This document shows, piece by piece, positions 35,807-48,488 of a stretch of DNA of 64,000 nucleotides; positions within the stretch are counted from its first letter, which is position 1; each line of letters begins with the position of its first letter. Position numbers and translations under genes: made by a program. The DNA lies in the NCBI GenBank assembly GCA_951804985.1, contig OX638132.1:90524696-90588695 (forward strand). Direction: 5' to 3'. This stretch comes from Dryomyza anilis (taxonomy: Eukaryota > Arthropoda > Insecta > Diptera > Dryomyzidae). The notes under the pieces are model-generated. The model worked only from the letters and a program-made list of their open reading frames with translations, was not told the origin of the DNA and ran no database searches.

Positions 35807-37121
35807 TTAATATATAAATCTTCCAATTTTAATTTCTATCACTGAATATGAACCAAAAATCAGGTTCGTTTTAATCTCTCATTTTAATATAATTTGAGAC
35901 AGATAAGTTTGGAATGCATAAAGTATTTTTATGTTTTAATTCGGTTGTAATATTTGTTTATTTGTTAATTTTAACGCACGTTTTACTTTCATAACATGTG
36001 TCATTTTTTCATTTATCAAACATTTTTACGTCACTGTATGTTGTTACGTTTCAAACACTTGCTTGCCTAAGAGTTTTAAAACGTGTTTGCAATGCATTAT
36101 GCACTCTGGCCAGCCAGCCAGTCAGCCAGCCTCAATAAAGAGCCCATGACTTTAAAAACGTTGGTAATATGGTCACCCAGACCTGATTGCATCCGAAAAC
36201 GTGCACAAAAACGCAACATCAAACTAACTACAGACGACATTAGTTATGAAAGTAGCTTGGCGCGTTTTATTTTTTCTATACGAAATATAACTAAATTTAA
36301 ATTTATAAAATTTTATAATATGGCACACAATTAATATCGCATAAACCAAACGAAAACTGGCAGACACAATCAAAGTTGAACGACATTTTTGTCTGAATTT
36401 CACTTCAATTACTATATTTTTTTTTTGTATATTTTTTACAATTTATTTCTATATTTTTCGCACACATTTTTTATATCGCATTTTACCGCATCCATTTACA
36501 TAATTACTTTAAATAATGTTTTTCAAGTTGCTGCGGTAACTACAGAAAAAAAAATATGCATAGATTATGCAAAATCCGCGTAGAGAGATCCGTCTGTAAT
36601 GCGCATATTGACGTCAGTGCTGACATTGACTTTTGCAAAAAAAAAATAACAAAATATTTTCTACATTTTCAATCTCTTGCAACACTCGGCAAACATTTTT
36701 AAAGTAACGACAACGATCCATTCATGAGTTTTAAAAATTATGCAAAAACTTTAAATTAACGCCTAAATGCAAAACACAACGCATATTTTTACAACATCAG
36801 TATTTACACGAACAATATTCACTATGTTGTGTATATAGCTATATTTAGATCTATTAGTATGTAAAGGGAGTATTTGTGGTTTTTGCTTTTAGTAGGCGCT
36901 GAATTTGAAAATTTGGAAAAAATGTATAAGAAATAAAAAAAACACATTTTTTAATACTTTAATTAATACAGTACAGTCAAATAAAGCAGAATCAAATAAC
37001 TTTATGAAATTTACATTAGGATTTTTCGGATATTATGTATATTTGTACTAACTTCTAATTCAACCTTTTGTTTAAATCTTTGACCGAAAACGATTTTTTA
37101 GTATGTATTTTTTTAATATAT
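35807..37121. other. Intergenic, no gene or repeat recognised
   Basis: This is one of the few longer stretches without a repeat match in the window. A CCAGCCAGCCAGTCAGCCAG run lies near 36108. No exon structure is apparent. Confidence 0.4.
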
Positions 37122-37580
37122 TGTTACGAAAATTCAGTCTACGGAAAACTGTCCTACGAGTTCGTATCGCTGAATTGTGTACAAAATAAAAACACTCTTA
37201 TGTTTGGTTTAAATTATAACAATTAACTTTATTAATTCACTTTAATAAACAACTTTACTAATAACAAATTCTAACAACTGCTGCATGTCCACAATTTAAC
37301 TTGACAATTATCACACGAGATGCCCTCGACCACTTTACAATCACTACTGAAATGCTGTACCTCAGATGCGGCTCCCTTATATACTGCATGCATCAGTTCT
37401 TCCCGTTTCGACTTGTTTCGAGAACCTTCTACTCGTTTCGTGAATGACGCATGCTATTGGCATCTCATTCGCACTCATGTGTTTTAATGTGCTGATCTTC
37501 CATCTCTTTCTCGCACATTGCGCAGTACGCTGAATGATCTTCCGTCTCTTTGTAACACATCGTTTTAGTTCGCTGAATTG
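37122..37580 (-). mobile_element. Truncated second copy of the same LTR
   Basis: Its plus-strand left end TGTTACGAAAATTCAGTC is the complement of the right end at 33414. Collinear sequence continues through CTATTGGCATCTCATTCGC to about 37580, where the homologous terminus is cut off. It retains the promoter region in altered form (CTTATATACTGCATGC). Confidence 0.82.
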
Positions 37581-38062
37581 TATGCACTATGGGACAAAAG
37601 CTTAGTCTAGCTCGCCGAAAATCAGAAATTAAAGTTTGTTGCAGAAATTTTAAAAATATGTCATTTTATTAATAATTTATGAGAACCTAGAGAACAAACA
37701 AAAAAATGATACACCCTAGTGAAAAAATCCTTCTTTTGGCTTGCTTAAAGTGAAAAAATTAAACAAGTGCTTTTCAAGAAATTAAAATGGGTTACATTAA
37801 AACTGTCCTAACTCTTTCAATATATACTCCACATGCAGAGTGTTAGTTTTATATTATTGGGAATTGAGAGAACTATCATCTTGTGTATCAAAAATTTCAA
37901 ATGGCTATTCGTGTTTATCCTGATGATCTGTCAAAAACATAAAACAAAAATTACGTATTTTTTTATACAAAAGTAGACATGAAAAAAAAAGCATCCAAAT
38001 GCTCTCATAAATCTTTTTACAGGCATAATGTCTGAAACGTCTTCTTTCTAACGGTGTTAAAC

Positions 38063-39384
38063 AAGGGATCCGTACGAAATATCGAAAAAAAATGTCGAAA
38101 CCTTAAAATGTCGAAATTATAAAAGCCTTAGAACGCCGAAACAATATTTGGCCGAATCACAAAATGTCGAAAAATATTTTAAATCTAGAAAATGTCGACA
38201 AATTTTTTAAACTTTAAATACAAAAACATTTTTTTTTTTAGGATCAAAAAATATCGAAAATTAAAATGCCGAAATATCAAAATGTTGAAATACAAATTTC
38301 AAATATTATATGAGCAAGTCCACACCAAATCTCGAAGGATTTGGAACTCACTCTCTTCGATTTCAATGATATTTTGGCAACTGATAAAGGGTATTGTAGC
38401 CGCGGTAGCTCAGTGGTTAGTGCGTTGAACTGCGAGCCGAAAGGTCCCGGGTTCAAGCCTGGACTGGGGCTAACAACATCTTTTCATAGAAACATTTTTC
38501 TATACCGCGCTACCTCTCGGCATTAAATGGCAAACCTACGAGAGTAAAACATTGCCCATGAAAAGCTCTCACTCGCCGTTCGGATTCGGCAATAAACTGT
38601 AGGTCCCACCAATTTGAGTACAAATATAACAAGCACAACTCAAATGGTGAGAGAGCTCGGCCGAAGTTCTATACAGGACTGTAGCGCCAAACTATTATTA
38701 TTATTATTATTATTATAAAGGGTATCGGGATCTGCATTTACCATTTTTTTCCCGACCACTATTTCCAAAAATATCACTTTTTCCAGAGATACAGTCCAAA
38801 GTTAAAAAATTGTCAATGATAACTTTTGTATGGTGGTTGCTATTGATATATCCCTTGATGCTAGAAACTTTGATAAGGTTTTGTTTTAAAACTAATAAAA
38901 CAATCTTTTGGAAAATTTTTCTTAACATGAAAATATGACCAATGGTCGTTATCCCTGAACTTTGAATTGCATGTCCTTAAAAAAAGTATTTAAAAAAAAA
39001 ATCGAAATTATTGTTGATTTTTTATAAGTGTTGAAGCTATAAGTGTTGAAGCTTTACATGAAAGATGGTATTTTGAAGTCAGCATATTTAAAAATATCCG
39101 CATGAATCCTAGAGTAGCTAAAAATCAGAATTCGTTCTTTTTTAATATTTTCGAGTTTTTTCGACATTTTCCATCATTTTTTCAGCAAAAAATGATTTAG
39201 TCATATTAAATTTCGACATTTTCAGTTTTCGACATTTTGTTTTTCAACATTTTAGTTTTCAACGTTTCTTTTTCGACATTTTTGTTTTCGACATTTTCAG
39301 GATTCGTCATTTTTATTTTCTACATTTTTGTCTTCGATATTTTTAGTTTCGATATTTTAAATTTCGACTTATCGTACCAGACCC
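38063..39384. mobile_element. Foldback-like element built from TCGACATTTT repeats
   Basis: A 7-bp direct repeat GTTAAAC flanks it (38056-38062, 39385-39391). The ends GGGATCCGTACGAAATATCG and (inverted) GGGTCTGGTACGATAAGTCG pair. Each terminal region is an array of short AATGTCGAAA units, inverted relative to the other (38090-38290 and 39130-39365). The centre carries a SINE (38395-38714) and unique-looking sequence. No coding frame is seen. Confidence 0.75.
38395..38714 (+). mobile_element. tRNA-derived SINE, copy 3, with (TTA)n tail
   Basis: It starts GTAGCCGCGGTAGCTCAGTG, has B-box-like GGTTCAAGCCT and the common body, and ends in seven or more TTA units. A perfect 11-bp direct repeat ATAAAGGGTAT flanks it (38384-38394, 38715-38725). 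It is inserted within the foldback-like element. Confidence 0.9.
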
Positions 39385-39786
39385 GTTAAACATTCCTTCA
39401 TTAGTGATATGTACCATAGTACCTAATATTATCAGAATATCTCTTACGATGGTCAAGTTATATAGTTAAAAAAGAATGGTAGGCGTGGCAGTTGGCCAAT
39501 CATGCCCATATTAAGAATGGTCATGTGCAATTACAGTATGTATCTAAATACCAATTATAAACAAAATATCTCATTCCAAACAAAAGTTATAGTCGTTTTA
39601 CCATTTCAATTATATATCAGCAATGGACCAAGCAATGGACCAATCTTGATCATTTTCAAATTGAAATCTATTCATAGAACATGTAAGTATGCTTAGTGTA
39701 AAGTTTTGTTAAGATTGGAGCAAAACTGTATTGACGGCGAGCTAGAATTGACTTCTGTCCCACAGTGCACTGTATAAATGAATGCA

Positions 39787-40107
39787 TAGGCTTTTTCAAT
39801 AAGAGCGCTACAAAAGTTTTTTTCAACAGGGACGCTACAAAAGTAGAGCGACAGGGAAAGCAAACGACGCCATATTTCTTGCCGCTCTTTTGACATTTCT
39901 CTTTAGTAAGCTTTGCCATTTCATGATGGAAAGATATACGAGCCAAAATATTAATATTTACTACCGAAATTCGAATTCGTATATCTTTCCTTCATGAAAT
40001 GGCAAACCTTACTGAAGAGAAATGTCAATAGAGTGGCAAGAAATATGGGACGTTTGCTTTCCCTGTCGCTCTACTTTTGTAGCGTCCCTGTTAAATAAAA
40101 CCCTTTA
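39787..40107. mobile_element. Hairpin MITE, third copy
   Basis: Ends GGCTTTTTCAATAAGAGCGC and AAATAAAACCCTTTA are flanked by TA. The arms GCCATATTTCTTGCCGCTC and GTGGCAAGAAATATGGGAC pair over most of their length, as in 19187-19532. Confidence 0.85.
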
Positions 40108-41035
40108 CTAAAATATACTGCACTATATCCTCGTTTTGATCGAATATAATTCTACTACATTTTGTAATTTTTTAAATACATTTGTATTTATTTGATTTAA
40201 TTTTTCTACACAATGTATTAGAAATGTTTTTTCACATATTGCAGAAACTGTATTGTTTAATTTTTAGTTTTTGCTTTTATTTTAATTATTCGAAATTAGA
40301 CACTCGACGAACGTAGTTCGAAAGTATGTTTGTCGTGCAGGTATAAACGAAACGCGTTTCGTTATCTGTAAAAAGGATTGCTATATATTGCATATGCGGC
40401 GAAATATTTTTCTTAAGAAATTAGTAAAGGTTCCTGAACAACTAAATTTAATAACACGTACCCTTTATAAAATAAATATCGAGTACTGGATTAAACTAGG
40501 AATTTTTCCAAAAGCTTGTTTTATTAGCTTTAAAACGAGACTTTAATGGAGTATTTCGTATTTCGTTCAAGAGATATTACAATAATGAACAACCATAAAA
40601 AATTATTGTTGACATGGATTTGGATAACTTTGAACCACTGTATCACTGTATCAGTGGAAACAGTGATCCGAAAAAATTAAATTGGTCATTGTTCATTTCC
40701 ATATCTTGAAATCTTAACAAGATGAGTGAGCACATTTTCTTTAGATATTAATGTAAAGATTTCATAAACAAAATAATTTTTAAAATCCGAAATTTTTTGG
40801 ATTTTTTACAATTTTTGAAAGATTTTCATGTAAAAAACTTTACTTTACCAATTTATTTCCATCAATCATCACCAATTTTAAAAGTTAAGTTCCGTCAATT
40901 TCTCTATACACTACTTTTTAAATTTTTAAGATCGGTGCCGTTGCGAATATAATGAATTTCAACCAATTTTAGAGAGTTTGGGCACACTGTGGGCTGGTCG
41001 ATTTGATGTGAAATGGCTCTATAATACGATACGTA
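40108..41035. other. Intergenic with TACTACAT relic (40130-40310)
   Basis: The relic has TTCTACTACATTTTGTAATT and ATTATTCGAAATTAGACAC. The remainder is AT-rich without coding signs. Confidence 0.4.
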
Positions 41036-41450
41036 CACAGAAAAAATATATGTGTAAATATAGCAAAAAAAACGTATCAATTCAATTAATTTTTAATTGT
41101 ATTGATTAATTATTTTAAAGAATATTAACTCACCGTTTAAAAAATAAGGTTTTTTATTTGTTATATATATATATTTATTAATCTTATAATATTTATATTA
41201 TATTTATATTTATATTGTAAAATAATATCGGTACAACACCTGTTATACTGTGTAGTAAATGTAAAACTGTGTAGTGAATTTAAAACTGTGTTGTGGCTGT
41301 AAAACTGTCGGTTGGTGTGTATGGTTAATATTAGCATATACACCAACCCCTAAAGGAAACTATTAAATAATTTGTGTATCAGATTAATTATATTAATAGA
41401 ATTAATTATGTTGTATCAATTAATCTATATATGCTTGTCTGTGTATTTAT
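41036..41450. mobile_element. MITE with ACACAGAAAA ends
   Basis: Left TACACAGAAAAAATATATGT followed by GTATCAATTCAATTAATTT; right TGTTGTATCAATTAATCTAT and GCTTGTCTGTGTA. Ends and subterminal phrases are inverted complements. The left start resembles the MITE at 13191 (GTAAATATAGCA). Confidence 0.65.
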
Positions 41451-44130
41451 CACTTATGAGAACAAAAAAAGTTGGTTGGGAAATGAGTTGGTTGTCACAA
41501 CGTATCTTTGTCTGGGTAGATTTGTCATTCAAGGGACCTCTTTTTGAGTAATTTCAATTACAAACAAGTGAGAGCTCCATAATTTAGCTAAATTTGAGTA
41601 ACACAATACTATAAAAATTCACTAGTAGAAATTTGTATATGGCCATTGAATTTTTTTCTTGATACGAACAAGATGATCATGTCATTACGTTAATACGGTA
41701 AATATCTGATAGGGTTAGAAAAATTAATGGTTTAGATTTTTTCTTTTAATCACCATACAGCTAGTTTATATCACATTATGTCCGTTCCCAAAATATGCCA
41801 GCAAAATGATTTTTAAATTTCACAACCTAAATTATATATTAATCTCAGTGTAGAGTTTACATTTTTAGCATTATTCACTAAAAATGTACTGCAATTGCAT
41901 GTCACGAAGACGGAACTATGCAAAGCTCAAATGCAAGACATTGCCCAAAGACAGGTGTCAAAACTATATGTATAAATATCGGATGTAAGTGCAGAAAGCA
42001 ACACGTGCTTGTTTGAATAAATTAAAAAATAAAAACAACTTTAAAATTTTTTATTAAATCAAATTGACAAACAGCATGTCAAAGACATACCAAAGCCAGT
42101 GAAAGAGAAATTAGAAAAAAATACTTTTTTTACATAGGCACAAATGGCTTAAACAATGCGGCTTAATTTTATATGTGGTTAACAAAATGTCACACTTTTT
42201 TTTGCTTTCTTCTTCAGCAGCGTCTATGCGGCTAACGGCTCAAGAGTTAAAAATTAAAATTTTTATTGCATTGCGACGATGAAAACGTAACGCTGTAGAC
42301 GTAAGATAGAAAAAATGTTGTAAAATGTAAAATAAAAGTAAATTTTGTTGTTGATTTGGTAAATTCAAATTTCTTGAAAAGTTTGTTTTAATTTACAGTT
42401 ACTGAATTTATAAATTTGTTTAATTTATAATTTGAAACTTATCAAAACAAAAACAAAAAGAAAGAAGTAAAAATTACATAAAAACATTTATACATTTTTT
42501 AAAAATATATAATGTTGACCCATTAATGTGTACTTCGTAAAAAATAACCAATAATGAAGAAAACTTAAAAAATTTAACAAGAGCTGAAAAGAGATATCCC
42601 GAATACGTTCGCGCGGCAAGGTAGAGAAAGGTTGGAGATAATTTAGAGATAATTTTGAGTACATAGAGACTTATGCCTTACGGAGGGTTAGTTACAAGGT
42701 CAAAAGTATGTAAATTTACTAACACGAAATTCATATTTTTCTCTAATAAACTCAGGTGTGTTCTATTGTACAAAATATAAAAAAAAAACTTTTCCAGAAA
42801 AGGACCACTTATCTGGATGACACATATGATTTTATGAAATGAATATTTAAATATCTACTTTTCTGTTAGAGGGTTTCGAAACACAAAATATGGAGTTTTT
42901 TTGTCAAACAAAATTTCTTCGGCTTCTTAACGCAAATTGAAGAATTTTTTTCTTCTGTGTAGTTGGGAAATATTTACTGATCTATTATTTTATGCGCCTG
43001 TTAAATGTTCGCTTTTTAAATAATTTATATAACACCTTATTTTCACTAAAATTACATCAAATATTGCATAAATTACGTTTCCCACTTTACTCAAGAAAAT
43101 GTTTCCCACTTTACCCCAATATTAAATTATTTGCAAAACCAGTTTGTATTTCAAATGATATAGAATATGCGTTTATTTTAAACATACCGTCTTAATTAGA
43201 AACGATAAAAATTCTTATTTTTTAATTGCAAACACCAGTACACTAAAAAAAAAACAAAATTTTTTTTTCTTTACTTCTTCTCGAAATACAATAAAAATGT
43301 ATTAATTTGTTATAACCAGGGATGAAAAAGTTGATGCCATATTAGAAGAACCTGACAATTGTTTTTATTTATCTAAGTACAATAACATGTTCACAAACTG
43401 CAATTTCCCACATTACACCATGTTCCACTTTACCACAGGATCTCATAAGTATTTAAATAATTGAATAATGTTTAGCATAAAATCAGAGAAATCAAGACTA
43501 CTCTACATATTAATGTAAACTATATATTAATGTAAACTATATGGTTTATAATTTAAAACTCTTTATTCTCGGTTAGTTGATTTTGTTGATTTTGCAACAA
43601 TAAAATGGAAAACTTAACAAATACGAAAAACCTTCTACTTATGTATAGAACATTAAATATTTTATGATATATAACAAAGTTTTCTATGGCATGCAACAAT
43701 AAGCAATATCAAATCAAAAGAAAAGTAAGAAATGCAATAAGAAACCTCTTTTCGACTCTACACACAACACACACATATAAAGTTCTTTCTATCGACTTTT
43801 ATTTATATACTTTAGCTGCAGATTCTGTAGTATCTGAAATTGGTGGAAAGCATTCTACTCAACTCAGCCAAGTGCAACCAATGTTACAAGTGATTTTTTT
43901 TTTTTGAAAGAACAATAATAATAATATGAAGAATATTTCTGAAAAAATGAAAAAATCTCCAACAACCTGCATTGGTGTGTGGCAGCAACGTTAGTTCCAA
44001 ATTGCAATAAGAATAGTTTGCCAACAACATGCACCAATTTCAGTCGAAAATTGGTTGCACAAACGCTATACGGTTCTAGTGTAAAAAAATAAAAGTTTTT
44101 ATTAAAAAATATTACAAGATCTATTTCGTT
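41451..44130. other. Intergenic region upstream of the second Osiris-like gene
   Basis: No coding frame. CTTCTGTGTAG at about 42952 is a possible lone MITE end. An initiator-like TCAGTC lies near 44040, about 90 bp before the start codon, without an evident TATA box. Confidence 0.35.
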
Positions 44131-47100
44131 ATGTATTTTGTAATTTTTGTCGTATCCTGTGGTCTACATTTAATTGCAAACGACGCAAATGCTTTGCCAG
44201 CTGCAGTGCAAATGGTCGGTGCTAGAGTGGTTGCAGTGGAGCAGGATGTTGCCGATGGACAACGGCAACAATTAGAGCCACATACGAAAGTATTTCGGCA
44301 GCAAATATTAACGCAACAGTGGTTGCTGAACTTTTTAATAACTTTGCAAAAAGTGAACAATTTTGAACAATTGCAGAAATTAATATTTCAAGACGTAGAT
44401 GAAGGTAAGCTGTTGAAACAGGGATGACTTATACGGAAATGTTCTTTTTTTTTGTATTTGAGTGTTTTTAAATAAAACCTATTTTAAAGTGATGTTAAAT
44501 AGTTACTCTTAGTTTATAAATACTAACAAACAACTACATCAAACAAAGTATAATTTTAACCTATTCGGTAAAATTGTTAAAAATGTTTGGGCGATAAAAG
44601 AAACGCAATGTTCGAAAACAATATATTCCATCAAAAAATGTTATTCGACAAAAACAACAATGTTCGAAATTTTTCGAAAACATATTCTATCATAAAATTT
44701 GATTCGACAAAAACAACAATGTTCGAACATTTTCGAAGAAAAATAATAGTTAAAAAATATTTGGACGATAAAAACATAATGTCCGAAAAAAATATATTCC
44801 ATCAAAAAATTGTATTCGACAAACATAACATTGTTCGAAATTTTTCGGGAAAAAAAATGTTAAAAATGTTAGAAGGATAAAAAATTTCCAAAAAAAATAT
44901 ACGACAAAAAAAAATTGGACGACAAAAACAACGTCATGTTCGAAATTACCATTTACCAAAATATAATGTTCGAATAAACAAATTTGTTAAAAAAAATCAG
45001 ACGACGAAAACAACGCAATGTTTGAAATCACTATTTTCCAACAAGAAAAATGTTCGAAAACAATATATTCCATCAAAAAAATGTATTCGACCAAAACAAC
45101 AATGTTCGAAATTTTTCGAAAAAAATTGTTAAAAATGTTTGGGCGATAAAAGAAACGCAATGTTCGAAAACAATATAGTCCATCAAAAAATGTTATGCGA
45201 CAAAAACAACAATGTTCGAAATTTTTCGAAATGTTCGAAAATTTTCGAAGAAAAATAGTTAAAAAATATTTGGACGATAAAAACAACATAATGTCCGAAA
45301 ACAATATATTCCATCAAAAAATTGTATTCGACAAACACAACATTGTTCGAAATTTTTCGTAAAAAAAATTTTTAAAAATGTTTGGACGATAAAAACAACG
45401 CAATGTTCCAAATCACTATTTTTCCAAAAAAAAAGTATACGACAAAAAAAAATTTGGACGACAAAAACAACATCATGTTCGAAATTACCATTTACCAAAA
45501 AAAAAATATTTGACATAAATAATGTTCGAATAAACAAATTTGTTAAAAAAAAATCAGACGACGAAAACAACACAATGTTTGAAATCACTATTTTCCAACA
45601 AGAAAAATGTTCGAAAACAATATATTCCATCAAAAAAATATATTCGACCAAAACAACAATGTTCGAAATTTTTCGAAAAAAAATTGTTAAAAATGTTTGG
45701 GCGATAAAAGGAACGTTATGTTCGAAAACAATACATTACATCAAAAAATTTTATTCGGCAAAAACAACAATGTTCGAAATTTTTCGAAAACATATTCTAT
45801 CATAAAATTTGATTCAACAAAAACAACAATGTTCGAAAATTTTCGAAGAAAAAAAATAGTTAAAAAATATTTGGACGATAAAAACAACATAATGTCCGAA
45901 AACAATATATTCCATCAAAAAATTCTATTCGACAAACACAACATTGTTCGAAATTTTTCGGAAAAAAAAAATTTAAAAATGTTTGGACGATAAAAACAAC
46001 GCAATGTTCAAAATCAAAGTATACGACAAAAAAAAAGTATACGACAAAAAAAAAGTATACGACAAAAACAAAAATGTTGGAATAATAAAAATAAAAAATT
46101 TGGACGACAAAAACAACGCCATGTTCGAAATTACCATTTACAAAAAAAAAAATTATTTGACATAAATAATGTTCGTATATACAAATTTGTTAAAAAAATT
46201 CAGACGACAAAAACAACACAATATTTGAAATCACTATTTTCCAACAAGAAAATTTTATGTTTCTCTATTCAATTGCTGCAATAACAAAAAAAATCCCTAT
46301 AAATTAGACCAAACAACCATTAACCAAAGACATTTAAAAAAAAAGGTTTTCATACCTTTATTTTTTAAAATAAGAAGTATTTCTCAACCAAAGACCCTTA
46401 TTTTATGAAATAAAAATTATCTCTCAACCAAACTTTTAAATTTTTTGAAAAATAATATCTCTTAGTGAAAAACCAAATGGCAATATATATTAATAGTTGT
46501 TTCTGATCTCTAAAATACACTCAATACCTACCTAAACTTTGTGAATGTCACCAGAATCTAAAATTAACAATAACATTGGTTTACCCTAAGAATCCATATG
46601 AAATTTATCTCATTCAGATGAAAAATTTCCGGGATTTAAGCTCGCCGTAGCGCATGCCTTAATTTTTGAATTTAAAATTCGAATTCGTAATCACGGGGCA
46701 CAAAAACACACAAACATAATGTTTTATGCAGATCCAAACATTTTCTAGGATTGAAGGACGCCATATTGCATCCGTCATTTTGGATTTTAAACGTAAATAA
46801 ATATATTGTTTTACGTTAAATATGTAATAGGACCTAACCATAATTTTTATCCAGCATTCATTGTACTCCATTCCAGTGTGGCCTGTCCAGTTTATTCTAA
46901 AAAAATATGTATAAGACTGCAATTAAAAATGCAAAAAAAAAACTAAGAAATACATGACCCAAGCACAATTTCTACTTGGGAACAATATGTATAGAATTAA
47001 CTGATTGTATGTGGGTAATAAGGAAGGAACAAGGATAATCATTTCTTTTTTTGTGTGTGCTCCAAAATGCAAGTGATTTTATTTGACAAAATATATTTTT

Positions 47101-48198
47101 AGACAAGTTAAAAGGCAACATATTTATTTAGGATACACATCCCCAATATACAAGGTTTTGTATTTCCTGGAACAAGTGCTTGACGCTCTTTCAGTTACAG
47201 CGTGTATTTTTAGCTACACAATCAAATACTTGTAACTAATATTAGAGTTTTAAAAATAAATTCAGCCAGTACACAGCAAAATTTATAAAAGAAAATACAG
47301 AATGTGTTATTCACCGGAAACCGTTCACAGCTCGGTCACGTGCCAATAACACTTGCCAATAAAACTACGCTGCGACTGTGACGCGGAGTCAAATGTCAAT
47401 ATTTGCTAGGCGACCTAATAAACTGTGTCAGCAGCCAAATAGACAATGTGCCAGTCAACGCAATTTGTTGTCAAACAATTTACGCCTTTTACTTACAATT
47501 ATAACCAACAAAATCAACATTTGCAATGTATTCCCCCTTTAGTACCAGTGGCCTTAATACAATTTCGCCCAATCGACAACTACCACAAAAACTTTTGGCT
47601 ATTAAAATTCCAAAACAGTTTTTGTCTTAATTACGTCTTTTAATTTATTTTCGAAAATTTTTGTTCCTTAAGTTTTATTTATATTCTCTATTTCTTAGGT
47701 CGGGGCATGTTTCACAATCGTCAGAAGTTGCGCAAGTATTTGTATCCGTTGCTGCTGGGTCTGGTTATTGCGAAAAGTGTCATCATGCCGTTGCTGCTCA
47801 ATCTGGCGACAGCGCTGAGTTCGACATCGTTTGTGATGAGCAAAATTGCGCTGGTAACATCAGGACTGTTGGCCTTGAAATTGATATTGGCAGGGTCAAC
47901 ATCAAAACTGGAAGTCTGGCATCTGCCAGCGATGGGGAAGAACTACATTGGCAGAGGAGTTGGGGGAAAAGGTGGTGTAACTCTCCACGGAACTGCGGTT
48001 GATGACTCCAGCTGGAGTGACAGTAACTGGGTCGGCAACATGCATAGATATCGTCAGAAATTTATACCCATCGGTAGTGTGGCGGCGGCGGCGATGGCGA
48101 TGCCAGCTGGTATTGGTGGCAGTGGAGGATTTTATGCTGTTGGCAAATATCCGCAACACAATTACGATATTGCTTACGATGGCAAACCGTTTTTATAG
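44131..48198 (+). CDS. Osiris-like protein, two exons
   Basis: Exons are 44131-44404 and 47699-48198, giving 257 residues. The donor is GAAG|GTAAGC and the acceptor TTCTTAG|GTCGG. Exon 1 ends in phase 1, the split codon is GGT (Gly), and the junction reads DVDEGRGMFHN. Residues 1-21 form a signal peptide (MYFVIFVVSCGLHLIANDANA). A short Gln-rich helical region follows. Exon 2 begins with the basic GRG..RQKLRK motif and a hydrophobic block at about 105-156 (YLYPLLLGLVIAKSVIMPLL, KIALVTSGLLALKLI), the DUF1676-type core of Osiris proteins. A Gly/Ala-rich tail ends near YDIAYDG, which may echo the AQxLAY motif. It is shorter than usual and lacks a clear Cys-rich N-terminal domain. The role is inferred only from the family, which is linked to secretory trafficking during cuticle formation. 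Confidence 0.83.
44405..47698 (+). other. 3.3-kb intron of the second Osiris-like gene
   Basis: About half is a higher-order tandem repeat (44570-46260). The remainder (46260-47698) is AT-rich with some non-repetitive stretches and no exon candidate. Confidence 0.75.
44570..46260. repeat. Higher-order tandem repeat, ~550-bp unit, three copies
   Basis: AAAAATGTTTGGGCGATAAA begins near 44579, 45128 and 45690, so the large period is about 550-560 bp. Within each unit a shorter motif recurs: ACAATGTTCGAAATTTTTCG, TCCATCAAAAAATT and GGACGATAAAAACAAC. Many overlapping frames on both strands (60-130 codons) arise from it and are not genes. Confidence 0.85.
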
Positions 48199-48488
48199 AT
48201 TTGGGACATTTTGTGGCAGATGATATTAAAGCGGTTCCAAGCATAAAGTAACATTATTTCGGATAAAATATTATTTTCAGTTTCAATTGAATTTTTAAAT
48301 ATTTATATATAAATATCATTAAAGTACAATAGGTAAAATTTATTCGTCCATAGACATTTTAGTATTATTTTTAATATATTTTTCAAAATATTATAGTACT
48401 CTAAGTTTTAATTTGGAATAACAAAAAATTACATATTAAAAATACAAAAATTTATATAGTTTTTACAATGCATTTAAAATATATTGTA

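Noticed and set aside
44587..46165. Several overlapping frames of 60-130 codons on both strands
   Set aside because: They arise from the higher-order tandem repeat; frames are not preserved between the three units and they lie in an intron.
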